Notes under the pieces: model-generated
The model's input: the letters and a program-made list of their open reading frames with translations, nothing else
The model's database searches: none
What the model was told of the DNA's origin: nothing
Shown: positions 1 to 10,000 of the stretch, one piece after another
Layout: each line of letters starts with the position of its first letter
Position numbering within the stretch: the first letter of the stretch is position 1
Assembly: GCA_038326165.1 (NCBI GenBank)
Contig: JBBQJT010000008.1
Span: 18,571 to 82,570, forward strand
DNA: 64,000 bases
Source of the DNA: JAEUUM01 sp038326165
Lineage (GTDB): Bacteria; Bacteroidota; Bacteroidia; Chitinophagales; Saprospiraceae
Direction of reading: 5' to 3'
Made by a program: the position numbers and the translations under genes

Positions 1-1
1 T

Positions 2-1570
2 GGTTTTTTGATTTTTTGTGCAGTTGGTGTAGCAATGATCAGCAGAATTGCTAAGGCATTTCAAGATTATGTCACAAGTTTGGTTATTCAAAAATTTGGT
101 GCGCGCGTCTATACTGATGGCTTGAAACATAGTTTACTGTTACCTTTTCAGGAGTTTGAAGATCAACGAAGTGGTGAAACACTGAATATTCTGCAAAAAG
201 TACGTTCAGATTCGGAGCGTTTTATTTCAAATTGTATCAATGTTCTATTTGCCTCATTGGTAGGAATTGTTTTTGTTATGATATATGCCTTTTCAGTTGA
301 GCCAAGGCTTATTTTTGTTTACTTCGTAGCCTCATTTATGCTCTTCGTTTTGACCAATTATTTGAGTAAAAAGATAAAAGTAATTCAAAAGCATATTGTT
401 AAAGAAACAAATATTCTCGCTGGAGCAACTACTGAAAGTTTGAGAAATATTGAACTTGTCAAGAGTCTAGGACTTACAGACCAGGAGATTAATCGCTTGA
501 ATAATTCAACCTTAAAAATACTAAAATTAGAACTCAAAAAGGTTAGGGATATTCGCAGCATTAGTTTTGTCCAAGGCACTTTTGTAAATCTATTGCGGCA
601 ATCAATTATGTTCTTTTTGCTTTTGCTGATCTTCAAAAATGAACTCTCAGTTGGGCAACTCATGACACTACAATTTTATTCATTTTTTATTTTTGGCCCA
701 CTTCAAGAAATGGGAAATGTCATCCTCTCCTATCGGGAGGCGGAAGCCTCTTTGAATAACTTCAATTCAATAATGAGCACTCCAATTGAGACCAAGCCTG
801 AAAATCCAATTAGAATTAACGATCTCGAAACATTTGCCTTTAAATCAGTTAGCTTTCGTCACAAATCAGGCTCTACAAATGCTTTGGAGGACATCACTTT
901 TGAGGTAAATAAAGGACAAACCATTGCTTTTGTTGGTCCATCAGGTTCAGGCAAAACCACTTTAGTCAAGTTACTTGTTGGTCTTTATTCACCAAAAACT
1001 GGAAGTATATACTACAATCATATTGATTCACTTCAATTGAATATCGAGGAGGTTCGCAATCAAATTGGGTTTGTCACTCAAGACACACAACTTTTTTCTG
1101 GAACCATCAAAGAAAACTTGCTTTTTGTGAATCCAAAAGCAAGTGATGAAGAAATTCTGGATGTTCTCAACAAGACAGCATGTCAAAACTTATTGAATCG
1201 CAGTGATAATGGGATCAACTCGATAATTGGTGAAGGAGGTATAAAGATATCTGGTGGAGAGAAACAAAGATTGTCAATTGCAAGAGCTCTACTCAGAAAC
1301 CCCAGGCTTATTGTCTTTGATGAAGCCACTTCTGCATTGGATTCGATAACTGAAACTGAAATAACCGATACCATTAAGGATATTGCATCAAGTAAAAAGC
1401 ATATCATGGTTCTGATTGCACATAGGTTGTCAACGATCATGCATTCCGACAAAATATATGTGCTCGAAAAAGGGAAAGTAATTGAAACAGGAAATCATTA
1501 TGACTTGCTGAATGAAAAAGGCCTTTATTATGCAATGTGGAGACAGCAAATCGGAGAAAGAAAAAACTAA
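2..1570 (+). CDS. ABC exporter, fused permease-ATPase (5' end cut by window)
   Basis: Half-size ABC exporter with a transmembrane domain followed by an ATPase domain. It would pump an unknown substrate (lipid, peptide or drug) across the inner membrane as a homo- or heterodimer. About 520 residues are visible. The ATPase shows Walker A GPSGSGKTT (near residue 312), signature ISGGEKQRL (near 415), Walker B LIVFDEA (near 435) and an H-loop histidine in IAHRLS (near 470). The frame is open to the window edge and full-length relatives usually run to 570-600 residues, so the true start lies outside. The permease part holds several hydrophobic helices. Substrate cannot be told from sequence. TerC follows 85 nt downstream on the same strand. 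Confidence 0.9.
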   Translation, partial: GFLIFCAVGVAMISRIAKAFQDYVTSLVIQKFGARVYTDGLKHSLLLPFQEFEDQRSGETLNILQKVRSDSERFISNCINVLFASLVGIVFVMIYAFSVEPRLIFVYFVASFMLFVLTNYLSKKIKVIQKHIVKETNILAGATTESLRNIELVKSLGLTDQEINRLNNSTLKILKLELKKVRDIRSISFVQGTFVNLLRQSIMFFLLLLIFKNELSVGQLMTLQFYSFFIFGPLQEMGNVILSYREAEASLNNFNSIMSTPIETKPENPIRINDLETFAFKSVSFRHKSGSTNALEDITFEVNKGQTIAFVGPSGSGKTTLVKLLVGLYSPKTGSIYYNHIDSLQLNIEEVRNQIGFVTQDTQLFSGTIKENLLFVNPKASDEEILDVLNKTACQNLLNRSDNGINSIIGEGGIKISGGEKQRLSIARALLRNPRLIVFDEATSALDSITETEITDTIKDIASSKKHIMVLIAHRLSTIMHSDKIYVLEKGKVIETGNHYDLLNEKGLYYAMWRQQIGERKN

Positions 1571-1655
1571 AAACTAATTTAATCGACCAATATTTAATAA
1601 TAATTGAACCAATTGAGTTTAACTTTGCTTGAATAACAAATTAGCAGTTGATATT

Positions 1656-2378
1656 ATGGAATGGATAACTGATCCCAATGTATGGATAGCGTTTTTAAGT
1701 TTGTGTGCCCTTGAGATAGTATTAGGCATTGATAATGTTATTTTTATATCAATTTTATCCAACAGGCTGCCTCTAGAACAACAAAAGAAAAGCAGACAGA
1801 TAGGCTTGTTTCTTGCCTTATTTATGCGAGTTGGATTATTGTTTTCTATTACTTGGATCATGGGACTCACAGCCCCTTTGTTTACAGTCAGCGGTTATGA
1901 AATTTCTGGAAGAGATCTTATCCTCCTTTTGGGTGGACTGTTTTTAATTTATAAGAGTGTCAAAGAGATTCACCACAAAGTTGAATCTGCCGACGACCCA
2001 AAGGACTCAGTAAAGAAATTAAGTTTTCAAACGGTAATATTCCAAATTGTTTTGCTCGATTTAGTTTTCTCCCTTGACTCTGTAATTACAGCAGTAGGAA
2101 TGGTTGACCGTATTGAAATTATGATTGCAGCTGTAGTCATTTCAGTTGGAATTATGATGTTATCTGCTGAAGGGATCAGTAATTTTGTAAATAAACACCC
2201 TGCTGTCAAAATACTTGCCCTGGCATTTTTGATCATGATTGGTACAGCATTGGTTGCTGAAAGTCTTGATTTCAAAATTCCAAAAGGTTATATTTACTTC
2301 TCTATGGCATTTTCAGTGGCAGTTGAGTTTATCAATATTAAAATCAATGTCAGGCCCTCAGATAAGCCAAAAGCATAA
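1656..2378 (+). CDS. TerC-family integral membrane protein
   Basis: TerC/YceF-type membrane protein of 240 residues with about seven hydrophobic helices. The family is linked to tellurite resistance and, in some bacteria, to manganese export or metal loading of exported proteins. The two family hallmarks with intramembrane acidic residues are present: LGIDNVIF in the first helix and FSLDSVI around residue 140. I chose the ATG at 1656. A TTG 27 nt upstream in frame (1629) would add nine polar residues that fit poorly before the first helix. Its stop lies only two bases from the stop of the convergent gene, with no terminator between them. Substrate unknown. Confidence 0.85.
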   Translation: MEWITDPNVWIAFLSLCALEIVLGIDNVIFISILSNRLPLEQQKKSRQIGLFLALFMRVGLLFSITWIMGLTAPLFTVSGYEISGRDLILLLGGLFLIYKSVKEIHHKVESADDPKDSVKKLSFQTVIFQIVLLDLVFSLDSVITAVGMVDRIEIMIAAVVISVGIMMLSAEGISNFVNKHPAVKILALAFLIMIGTALVAESLDFKIPKGYIYFSMAFSVAVEFINIKINVRPSDKPKA

Positions 2379-2380
2379 TT

Positions 2381-2830
2381 TTAGCTTGGAAATTCTGTAA
2401 TGAAATTGTATGATTGTTCTAGAAAATCAATCTGCGCAACATAACTGTCTATTCCGTTAGTAACCAAAAGAAATGGTGCCTTTAAAGCATAATTGTACCA
2501 AGATATTTGATCCAATACTGACTGTGAAATTCTTACACCAGGTGCTTTGAATTCAACTAGCATCCATGGATTGGCATATTTGTCATAAACCAAAAGATCA
2601 AACCGTTTAGTGCGTAAATTGATTCGCAACGATCTTTCAACTGAAGTTCTGTTAAAATGTATAGGATGATTGACTTGCAACCATTGAATGAAGGTTTGCC
2701 GGACTATTTCCTCGGGAGTAACTAAAAAACTCCTTTTGCGTACCGGATCCCATATTTCTTTACCCCGACTGGTTGCCTGCCACTTAAGAGCATCTGCGTA
2801 AGAAATAATAGCTAAGTTGATTAATTTCAT
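2381..2830 (-). CDS. HsdR N-terminal-like (PD-(D/E)xK fold) stand-alone protein
   Basis: Short protein of about 149 residues resembling the N-terminal nuclease domain of type I restriction HsdR subunits (HSDR_N_2 type), found as a single-domain protein in many Bacteroidota. It shows the family's LVTPEEIVRQTFIQWL stretch and a PD-(D/E)xK-like core, RFDLLVYD followed by LVEFKAP, giving D and E-x-K active-site candidates. No helicase, HsdM or HsdS gene is nearby, so it is not part of a restriction system here. A methionine at 2851 would add seven residues; the start at 2830 matches the usual N-terminus (MKLINL...) better. Actual nuclease activity is unproven. Confidence 0.75.
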   Translation of the reverse strand: MKLINLAIISYADALKWQATSRGKEIWDPVRKRSFLVTPEEIVRQTFIQWLQVNHPIHFNRTSVERSLRINLRTKRFDLLVYDKYANPWMLVEFKAPGVRISQSVLDQISWYNYALKAPFLLVTNGIDSYVAQIDFLEQSYNFITEFPS

Positions 2831-2925
2831 GAAATACTCTATCAATCGCATAATTACCGATCAAAAGTAGCAAAATTTCATGCCATTAAAATTCAAAATA
2901 ATTAAATCAACTAAAACTTTAGCTA

Positions 2926-3528
2926 TTACTCAATAGATTCAGGGGGACCTGATATCTTGACACCATCTTTGTATTCATATTCAAGAGTCACCTCACCTTT
3001 ATCATTATAAAATCGGACTTTGCCATCAATCTTGTCCATCTTAAAATTTGTTTCCTTTTGAATATAGCCTCTTTCATGGAATTCCTTAACTACCCCGTTC
3101 AATTTACCTTTGGAATAATAAGCCTCTTTTATCAAACGGCTACCTTGCTTGTATATCTTACATGGACCATCAATGTAATTGTCCTTGTACAAAGTTTGTT
3201 GAACAATACGACCTCTATCATCAAAAGTCATAAACCAACCTTCCACCTTATCATCAAGATATTGGCGAATGGCCATCATTCTGCCGTCGGGGTATTGACT
3301 GTACCATTGCCCATTCTTTTTCCCTTTGCGCACTATCCCTGCCTCTGAAACCAATCCGTTCATATCTTTCTTTTGAGCCAATTTGGCATCACTTCCAGGT
3401 ATATCAATTAATACAAAATCTTTCAGTTCTCCAGTTCCTTTAACTTCTGCAGGTGCTGTGTTGTTGTTTTGTGCTGGTTTTTTGCAAGCAATCATCAAGA
3501 CTAAAAGCGCAAGTGATAAGTATTTCAT
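2926..3528 (-). CDS. YwqK/MORN-variant repeat lipoprotein
   Basis: Exported lipoprotein of 200 residues. The signal peptide MKYLSLALLVLMIACKK ends in a lipobox-like LMIAC, so it is probably lipidated at Cys15. The mature part has MORN-like repeats of the form G...Y...G.....F/Y, for example GKKNGQWYSQYPDG, DNYIDGPCKIYKQG and GKLNGVVKEFHERG. This is typical of proteins annotated as 'YwqK family antitoxin', although no toxin partner is encoded beside it. The antitoxin label comes from Bacillus YwqK and should not be taken as its function here. It diverges from the PHP-domain gene at 3626. Confidence 0.7.
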   Translation of the reverse strand: MKYLSLALLVLMIACKKPAQNNNTAPAEVKGTGELKDFVLIDIPGSDAKLAQKKDMNGLVSEAGIVRKGKKNGQWYSQYPDGRMMAIRQYLDDKVEGWFMTFDDRGRIVQQTLYKDNYIDGPCKIYKQGSRLIKEAYYSKGKLNGVVKEFHERGYIQKETNFKMDKIDGKVRFYNDKGEVTLEYEYKDGVKISGPPESIE

Positions 3529-3580
3529 GTCTCTTTATAATTTATTTCGATAGCGTTAATACGGATTAGTTAAAAAATGG

Positions 3581-3609
3581 TTGTATTCACGCACCTATTT
3601 CTAAATTTG
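3581..3609 (+). promoter_or_regulatory. Bacteroidota-type promoter for the PHP-domain gene
   Basis: TTG at 3581-3583 and TAAATTTG at 3602-3609 match the TTG / TAnnTTTG promoter pattern with usual spacing. Transcription would start near 3616, leaving a very short leader before the GTG at 3626. Confidence 0.55.
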
Positions 3610-3625
3610 TATAAATATTCTGATT

Positions 3626-5254
3626 GTGACCAATAAACAAATAGCCAAGAGTTTTCTCCTACTGTCTCAATTAATGGAGCTTCATAGCGAAAACCCTTAT
3701 AAAATTAGAAGTTACTCGACAGCCTACAACACCTTAAGGAAGTTAGGAGCAGATCTGAACGAAATGTCTTTGGAAGAGTTGAAATCGATACCTGGCGTTG
3801 GAGATGCAATTTCTTCAAAAATTGCTGAACTCCTCGCCAAGGGTAATATCAATGAACTGGAAGAATACAAAAATAAAACACCAGAAGGAATTCAACAAAT
3901 GCTCAGCATCAAAGGCCTTGGCATAAAAAAAATTCAGACCATTTGGCATAAAATGGAGATTACAACTGTTGGCGAATTACTATATGCTTGCAATGAAAAT
4001 CGATTGGTTGATTATGAAGGCTTTGGTCAGAAAACACAAGAAGACCTCAAGCAAAAGATTGATTTTTTCCAACGATCATTAGGAAAGCACCTATATGCTA
4101 ATATTCTGCCATGGTTTCTTGAAATAATTGACAAAATAAATATCAAACTCCCAAATTCAAATTGTGCAATGACCGGACAAATCCGCAGAGCCATGCCTAT
4201 CATTGAAGAATTGGCAGTGGTTCTAATGGCAGATAAATCTGAAATAGAAATCCTCAAGGAACTGGGAGATATTGAATTTCATGAAGAAAATAAGTGCATT
4301 CTGTCTATAGAGGATGAAGGCGAATTAATATTATATTTTTCAAGCAAAGAAGCATATCCAAGCTTACTTTTTAATACAACAGGTCCGTCAGCATTCTTAA
4401 AGCAATTTGCATCTATTGGTGACAATGACGTCGTAAAATGGGAAAATCTGTCTCCCATTTATAGAGACAATGATGTATTGGTCAATAATTTTATTCAAAG
4501 TGGATCCAAACCTAAACCCGTTGAATATTCCGATTTGAGAGGAGTGTTACACAACCATTCAACTTGGTCGGATGGCGTTGATACCCTTGAGGAATTTGGT
4601 AATTATGTCAAAGAGCAAGGATTCGAATACTTGGGTATTTCAGATCACAGCAGGTCTGCCGGATATGCAGGAGGGCTTTCAATCGAAAGAGTTAAAAGCC
4701 AATGGGATGCAATTGACACTTTAAACTTAAAGTGGTCTGGTAAATTTAAAATTCTGAAAGGAATTGAGTCAGATATTTTAATTGATGGTTCATTGGATTA
4801 TCCTGATGAAATTCTCGAAGGTTTCGATTTTGTTGTAGCATCCATACATTCCGTCCTTCAAATGGACGAAGTAAAAGCAACCAATCGCCTAATTAAAGCA
4901 ATTGAACATCCATCAACCAAAATTCTTGGTCATCCAACTGGAAGACTATTGCTTGCAAGAGCGGGATATCCAGTTAACATGCCCGAAGTAATAGAAGCAT
5001 GTGCATATTACAATGTCGTTATAGAATTGAATGCCAATCCTAACAGGCTTGATTTGGATTGGACGTGGATACCGTATGCTGTTGAAAAAGGGGTTAAGAT
5101 TTCAATCAATCCTGACGCACACTATAAGGAAGCAATATCTGACATGAAATACGGAATCTTAGCGGCACAAAAAGCAAGTCTTCAGAAGGAAATGTGTCTG
5201 AACAGTTTAAATTTAAAAGAAATTTCTGCGCATTTTTCAACCAAAAAGCTTTGA
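3626..5254 (+). CDS. PolX-like HhH + PHP-domain protein, degenerate polymerase site
   Basis: 542-residue protein laid out like bacterial family X DNA polymerases: an N-terminal HhH/8-kDa-like domain (1-100, with IPGVGDAIS), a middle polymerase-like region (about 100-280) and a C-terminal PHP phosphoesterase domain (about 300-540). The PHP metal ligands look complete: HNHS (near 310), SDHS (near 340), GIESD, SIHS, GHPTGR and NPDAH (near 495). The nucleotidyltransferase motif, normally GS.RR followed by GDxD, is replaced by TGQIRRAMPIIEE and lacks the catalytic aspartates. It is therefore probably a 3'-5' exonuclease or phosphoesterase rather than an active polymerase. The start is a GTG, supported by the family-like MTNKQIAK N-terminus and the promoter just upstream. 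Confidence 0.85.
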   Translation: MTNKQIAKSFLLLSQLMELHSENPYKIRSYSTAYNTLRKLGADLNEMSLEELKSIPGVGDAISSKIAELLAKGNINELEEYKNKTPEGIQQMLSIKGLGIKKIQTIWHKMEITTVGELLYACNENRLVDYEGFGQKTQEDLKQKIDFFQRSLGKHLYANILPWFLEIIDKINIKLPNSNCAMTGQIRRAMPIIEELAVVLMADKSEIEILKELGDIEFHEENKCILSIEDEGELILYFSSKEAYPSLLFNTTGPSAFLKQFASIGDNDVVKWENLSPIYRDNDVLVNNFIQSGSKPKPVEYSDLRGVLHNHSTWSDGVDTLEEFGNYVKEQGFEYLGISDHSRSAGYAGGLSIERVKSQWDAIDTLNLKWSGKFKILKGIESDILIDGSLDYPDEILEGFDFVVASIHSVLQMDEVKATNRLIKAIEHPSTKILGHPTGRLLLARAGYPVNMPEVIEACAYYNVVIELNANPNRLDLDWTWIPYAVEKGVKISINPDAHYKEAISDMKYGILAAQKASLQKEMCLNSLNLKEISAHFSTKKL

Positions 5255-5312
5255 CCAAACGAATGATGAAAATGTTTAACACGACATTAACATCCTAAAA
5301 TAATAGAATTCT

Positions 5313-5320
5313 TACCTTTG
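5313..5320 (+). promoter_or_regulatory. Probable -7 element (TACCTTTG) for the DUF1573 gene
   Basis: TACCTTTG fits the TAnnTTTG element. The upstream element is weak (TTAACA near 5287). It lies 48 nt before the ATG. Confidence 0.45.
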
Positions 5321-5367
5321 CAAAACAAAAAACAAACCTTTTCGTTAAGAATTTCAAACTAAAAAAA

Positions 5368-5973
5368 ATGAACATCTTAAAATTCCTTTCTGCTGCAATC
5401 CTATTTGGTACATTAACTTTCACTGCATGCAAATCTGAGCCAAAAGTTGAGGCAGCCGCAACCGAAACTACCCCAACAGCGCAGTCTACAAACGCTCAAG
5501 AGCCTCAAAATCTTGCTGATCCAAATGCAGCAACTCAAGCTACTACAACAACCACAAATGTAAACGGTCAAAACGTAACAGTTAATACTGCAACACCTAC
5601 TACAAGCGTAGCTGGTACTCCTGCTGGCACAGCTGCGGCTACTCCAACCGGACCAACAACTACAATAACATATGAAGAAACGACTTATGATTTTGGAAAA
5701 ACAATTGATGGCTCTAAAGTTAAATATTCATACAAATTTAAAAACACTGGTAAAGAACCATTGATAATAAGTGATGCTAAAGGCTCATGTGGTTGTACGG
5801 TTCCAGTTTGGCCTAAAGATCCTATCGGCCCCGGCAAAACTGGTGAAATCAAAGTTGAATTTGATTCAAAAGGGAAGTTAGGTCCACAAACGAAAAAAGT
5901 AACTGTTGTTGCAAATACACAACCAGCACAAACTTTCCTTACGATCAAAGGGGAAGTGACTCCAGCTAAATAA
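5368..5973 (+). CDS. DUF1573 domain lipoprotein
   Basis: Exported lipoprotein of 201 residues. The signal peptide runs to FTACKSEP with Cys21 as the likely lipidated residue. A low-complexity linker rich in Ala, Thr, Pro and Asn (about 25-95) then leads into one DUF1573 domain (about 97-200), with the typical YDFGKTIDGSKVKYSYKFKN stretch, the conserved GSCGCT motif and an Ig-like (HYDIN/ASH-like) beta pattern. The family is very common in Bacteroidota and has no firm biochemical function. A strong terminator follows 20 nt after the stop, so the gene is probably monocistronic. Confidence 0.85.
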   Translation: MNILKFLSAAILFGTLTFTACKSEPKVEAAATETTPTAQSTNAQEPQNLADPNAATQATTTTTNVNGQNVTVNTATPTTSVAGTPAGTAAATPTGPTTTITYEETTYDFGKTIDGSKVKYSYKFKNTGKEPLIISDAKGSCGCTVPVWPKDPIGPGKTGEIKVEFDSKGKLGPQTKKVTVVANTQPAQTFLTIKGEVTPAK

Positions 5974-5992
5974 TTCAGTTCTAAATAAAATC

Positions 5993-6026
5993 AAAAAAGC
6001 CTGTACATTTGTGTACGGGCTTTTTT
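5993..6026 (+). terminator. Intrinsic terminator, symmetrical stem with U tract
   Basis: AAAAAAGCCTGTACA and TGTACGGGCTTTTTT form a long stem around a very short loop. The 3' arm ends four nucleotides before the ATG of the UbiA-family gene. Confidence 0.85.
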
Positions 6027-6030
6027 AATT

Positions 6031-6894
6031 ATGAAGAAATATCTATCACTGGTAAAGTTCAGCCACACCATTTTTGCTTTACCCTTTGCCATGGTTGGTT
6101 TTTTATACGGATTAATATGTTCTCATTCAGTATTTTCAGCTCAACTGTTATTTATGGTAATTGGTTGCATGGTAACCGCCCGTAACGCAGCAATGGCTTT
6201 CAACAGATATCTAGATAGAGACATTGATGCATTGAATCCTAGAACTTCTAGCCGTGAAATCCCGTCTGGAATCATCAGCTCAAAAAATGCTGTAGCATTC
6301 ATTATTATCAACTGTCTGCTCTTTTGCAGTTTTACTTATTTTATAAATGGATTGTGTTTTGCGCTTTCACCTGTAGCTTTGTTAATTACATTGGGTTATA
6401 GCTATACAAAGCGTTTTACATGGCTTTGCCACTTTGTTCTTGGATTGGGATTAAGCTTGGCTCCTGTTGGCGCTTTTATGGCGGTAACCAATAGTTTCCA
6501 GTCCAATTTGTACTATTTGGCTGGTGCGATTTTATTATGGGTAGCTGGTTTTGATATAATTTATGCCCTCCAAGATGAAGAATTTGACAAATCTGTTAAG
6601 CTGCAGAGTGTACCGAGTCTGTTAGGCCTCAAAAAAGCGATTTTGATGTCATTGACACTTCACATCATTTGTATTGTACTGTTATATTTATTCACACAAT
6701 CTGTTATTTGGAGTGTTGACGGTTTTGGAATTATTTATTGGATTGGTTATGCTTTATTCGTTATATTTGTGTTGTACCAGTACTACTTAGTTAATCGAAA
6801 TGGTTTGTCAATAATCAATGCAAGTTTCTTCCTAACTAACGGCTTTGGTAGTTTGATATATGGAACTTGTTTTATAATTGACTATCTGATATAG
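6031..6894 (+). CDS. UbiA-family polyprenyltransferase (MqnP/4-hydroxybenzoate type)
   Basis: 287-residue membrane prenyltransferase with eight or nine helices that joins a polyprenyl chain to an aromatic acceptor. Both Asp-rich motifs that bind Mg-prenyl diphosphate are present: NRYLDRDID (about 56-64) and YALQDEEFD (about 176-184). The YLSLVKFSHTIFALPFA start and the second motif resemble the UbiA-like enzymes assigned to futalosine-route menaquinone synthesis (MqnP). No other menaquinone genes are in the window, so the acceptor is inferred. The ATG at 6031 is the only start that keeps the conserved N-terminus, yet it sits four bases after a terminator hairpin. Confidence 0.85.
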   Translation: MKKYLSLVKFSHTIFALPFAMVGFLYGLICSHSVFSAQLLFMVIGCMVTARNAAMAFNRYLDRDIDALNPRTSSREIPSGIISSKNAVAFIIINCLLFCSFTYFINGLCFALSPVALLITLGYSYTKRFTWLCHFVLGLGLSLAPVGAFMAVTNSFQSNLYYLAGAILLWVAGFDIIYALQDEEFDKSVKLQSVPSLLGLKKAILMSLTLHIICIVLLYLFTQSVIWSVDGFGIIYWIGYALFVIFVLYQYYLVNRNGLSIINASFFLTNGFGSLIYGTCFIIDYLI

Positions 6895-6903
6895 GTAATT
6901 TTG
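6878..6903 (+). promoter_or_regulatory. Possible promoter of the type B surface-protein operon
   Basis: TTG at 6878-6880 and TAATTTTG at 6896-6903 fit the Bacteroidota pattern, with somewhat short spacing. The -7 element overlaps the end of the UbiA-family gene. Confidence 0.35.
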
Positions 6904-7000
6904 GCACAATTTTGGGGTAGGTATTACCGAAAGGCCTCCTTTTCATAACCTAAGTCCTATACAATTCATGCCAAAACATGAAAAACAAAAATTTGATTTC

Positions 7001-10000
7001 ATGAAATCATTCGTACAATTGTGTATTTTAATTTGTCTGTGCCTATTATTCAATATTAGTGAAAGCATTGGCACAACATTCTATTCTAGCAAGCTTGACA
7101 CCCTCAACTTGCCTGACTCCATTTTTCAGTTTACCAATGATTGCGGCGCAGAAGCTCAAATATGTCTGGGAGAAGGAATTGATCCCTTCTTTCTAAAAGT
7201 TGAAGTGGACGGACAAGAATATTTTGGAAATATTGGTTATTGTCAAGAAGACACTTTATTTTCATACACTCTTTTCACCTTATTCGGTGGCGGTAATGCC
7301 GGACCATATTTTTTGGATTCTTGGTCAGTAAATGGCCAAATTTACAGTGGACCATTTGCTGATGTAAATGAACTTGTGGCTTTAATGAATACCAATGACT
7401 CATTAGGAAACTGGCAATACAATCCTACCACCTTATTAATAACCGGTGGTGTTTCAGGCGCTGATTATTCATTGATGACTGTTACTGTCCTTTCATTGGG
7501 TGGAGCCAAAGGATTTATTGGCTTGAATTTTGGCATTCAATTTTCTGGAGCAAGTATTAGCCTGCCAGTTGGAAAACATGAAATCATCCTAACTGACAAT
7601 TTAACAAACGAGTCAGATACCAGCTTTATACATTTAACATGTATTACTCCAGAAATCATTGAGGTAGACATTCCATTGGTTGTAACAGATACAATATGCT
7701 TTGACTTGAGTCAACTTACTGGTCCTGTTGCCTCCATCGAGAATTTATGCCCAGATGCAAGTGGTGTAAACGTATTTTTTCAAATAGTGAATGGCGTTTG
7801 TCTTGAATATACAGGGATTGGTGTTGGAGTTGATACATTTTGCGCAAAAATTTGCGATATTCATGGGATATGTGATACAGCAAAATATATAGTAAATGTC
7901 TTTGACAAACCAAGTATTACAACTAAGATAATTAACATTTATGAACTTCAAGACACAATATTGTGTATAGATTTAATCGGATTAACTGGAAATCCAGTAA
8001 CTATTGTCAACTATTGCCCTGATTCTAGTAATGATGATGCAGAACTGATTATTGGTGCGAGCACTTTCTGTATCACCTTAACAGGGTTAACCGAAGGTTC
8101 TGATACAGCTTGTATTCAAGTCTGTACAGATTTTGGCTCATGTGATACCACCATATTCATCATCAATGTAAAACCACTTCCTCAAAAAGATACCGTCTTT
8201 ATCAACGTTTCAGCTGGAAAAAGCATAGTTTATTGTCTTGACTTAAGTGAAATCGATTTCAACGTTACCAGTTTTGTTAATTATTGTCCAGATGCTTCTG
8301 GCACGGATGCTATTATTACAATTGACACCCTGAGCGGCTGTCTTACAATAGCAGGGATACAACCAAATACTCAAGACACCGCATGTTATGTCTTCTGTAA
8401 TGATCAACTCGGCATTTGCGATACCACAATTGTTATCATCACTATAGGTGCTGGCAATCCACCCAAGATTGTTGATTTAACTATTGAAGTGGGCGAATTG
8501 ACACAATATTGCATCGATACAATAGGGATACCTGGAATGCCAGTTGCAATTTTCAACAATTGTCCTTTCGGATCGGATGGTAATGCTGATATTGTTATTG
8601 ACCAGTCAACTTTTTGCGTATTTGCTTTGGGATTGGTTCCTGGAGTTGATTCAGCATGCATCATTCTTTGTACTGATGCAGGTTTCTGTGATACCACCAT
8701 TATCAAAATAACAGTCGTAGAAAATAAACTACCCCAGACTATAACTTTGAATGTTTATAAGGGCGATACCTTGAGCTATTGTGTCAACCAAAATACTTTA
8801 TGTTCACCAATATTCAGCATTGATAACGCATGCCCTGGGATTATAAATGATAACATCGTTGCCTCGATAAATGATTCAACTTTGTGCATTGATTTTGCAG
8901 GGATTGAAATTGGTCAAGATAGTCTTTGTTTGTCCTTGTGTTGTACGTCAGCTATCTGCGATACCATTATTTTCATTGTTAATGTCCTTCAAAAACCCAA
9001 TTCTGATATTGTAGATATAACTGTTGAAGTTGGTGACAGCACCACTTATTGTTTAGATATTGCAAATCTTTGTTCGCCAATAATTGATATTGAAAATTTA
9101 TGCCCTGGATCCATTCCTGATAATTCATCCATTGAATTTGATCCTAACACTCTTTGTATAAATATTACAGGTCTTTCAGTAGGAATTGATTCATTATGTT
9201 TGGGCATCAACTGTGGGAGTGTCACTGATACTTTAATCATCAAAATAAATGTAATAAACCCCCAAACCAACCAGACCATTCTTGTGACCGTTGAAAAAGG
9301 AGATACCTTGGTTTATTGCTTTGATCAACTCACTGTTTGTTCTCCAGTTTTATTCCTAGAGGATTTATGCCCTGGTGCCATTGTTGACAACTCAAGTATA
9401 TCGCTGGATAGCAATTTGTGCGCGACAATTATAGGTTTGGTAGCTGGTGGACAAGATTCATTGTGCTTGGCTTTTTGCTGCGCAAATGGATGCGATACCG
9501 TAACATTAATTATCAATGTAGTAGAAAAGCCAAATCCACCAACCATTGTAAATTTAACAATTGAAGTTACAGATACTATTCAATACTGTATCGATATTAG
9601 TGATTTGACCACTGGGGTAGCATCAATAGAAAATATTTGCCCAACACTAAATAATGGATTTACCATTTCAAGCTTAGATACAACATCCCTATGCTTCACC
9701 TTCATTGGCGCTGTTCCGAATGGTCAGGATATATTCTGTATGGTAGTATGTGACAGTACAGGTTTTTGCGATACTACTGTAATTTTTGTAAATGTACTTC
9801 CTAAAATTATTACACCAGAAATTGTAGTTTTGACGGTTTTTGAAGGTGACACTATTTCCTATTGTATAGACACTACAGACTTAGGTGGCAATATAATCTC
9901 CATAGAAAATATTTGTGAAGGTGCCTCTGGTGAAAATGCGATCGTTACAATAGACTCAACAACTAATTGCTTAAACATCACTGGTTTATTGGCTTTTGGA

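Noticed and set aside
2381..2830. Restriction-modification defence system
   Set aside because: Only an HsdR-N-like domain is present; no helicase, methylase or specificity subunit lies nearby.
2926..3528. Toxin-antitoxin module implied by the usual YwqK 'antitoxin' label
   Set aside because: The protein is a predicted lipoprotein, no toxin gene is adjacent, and the label is inherited from a distant family.
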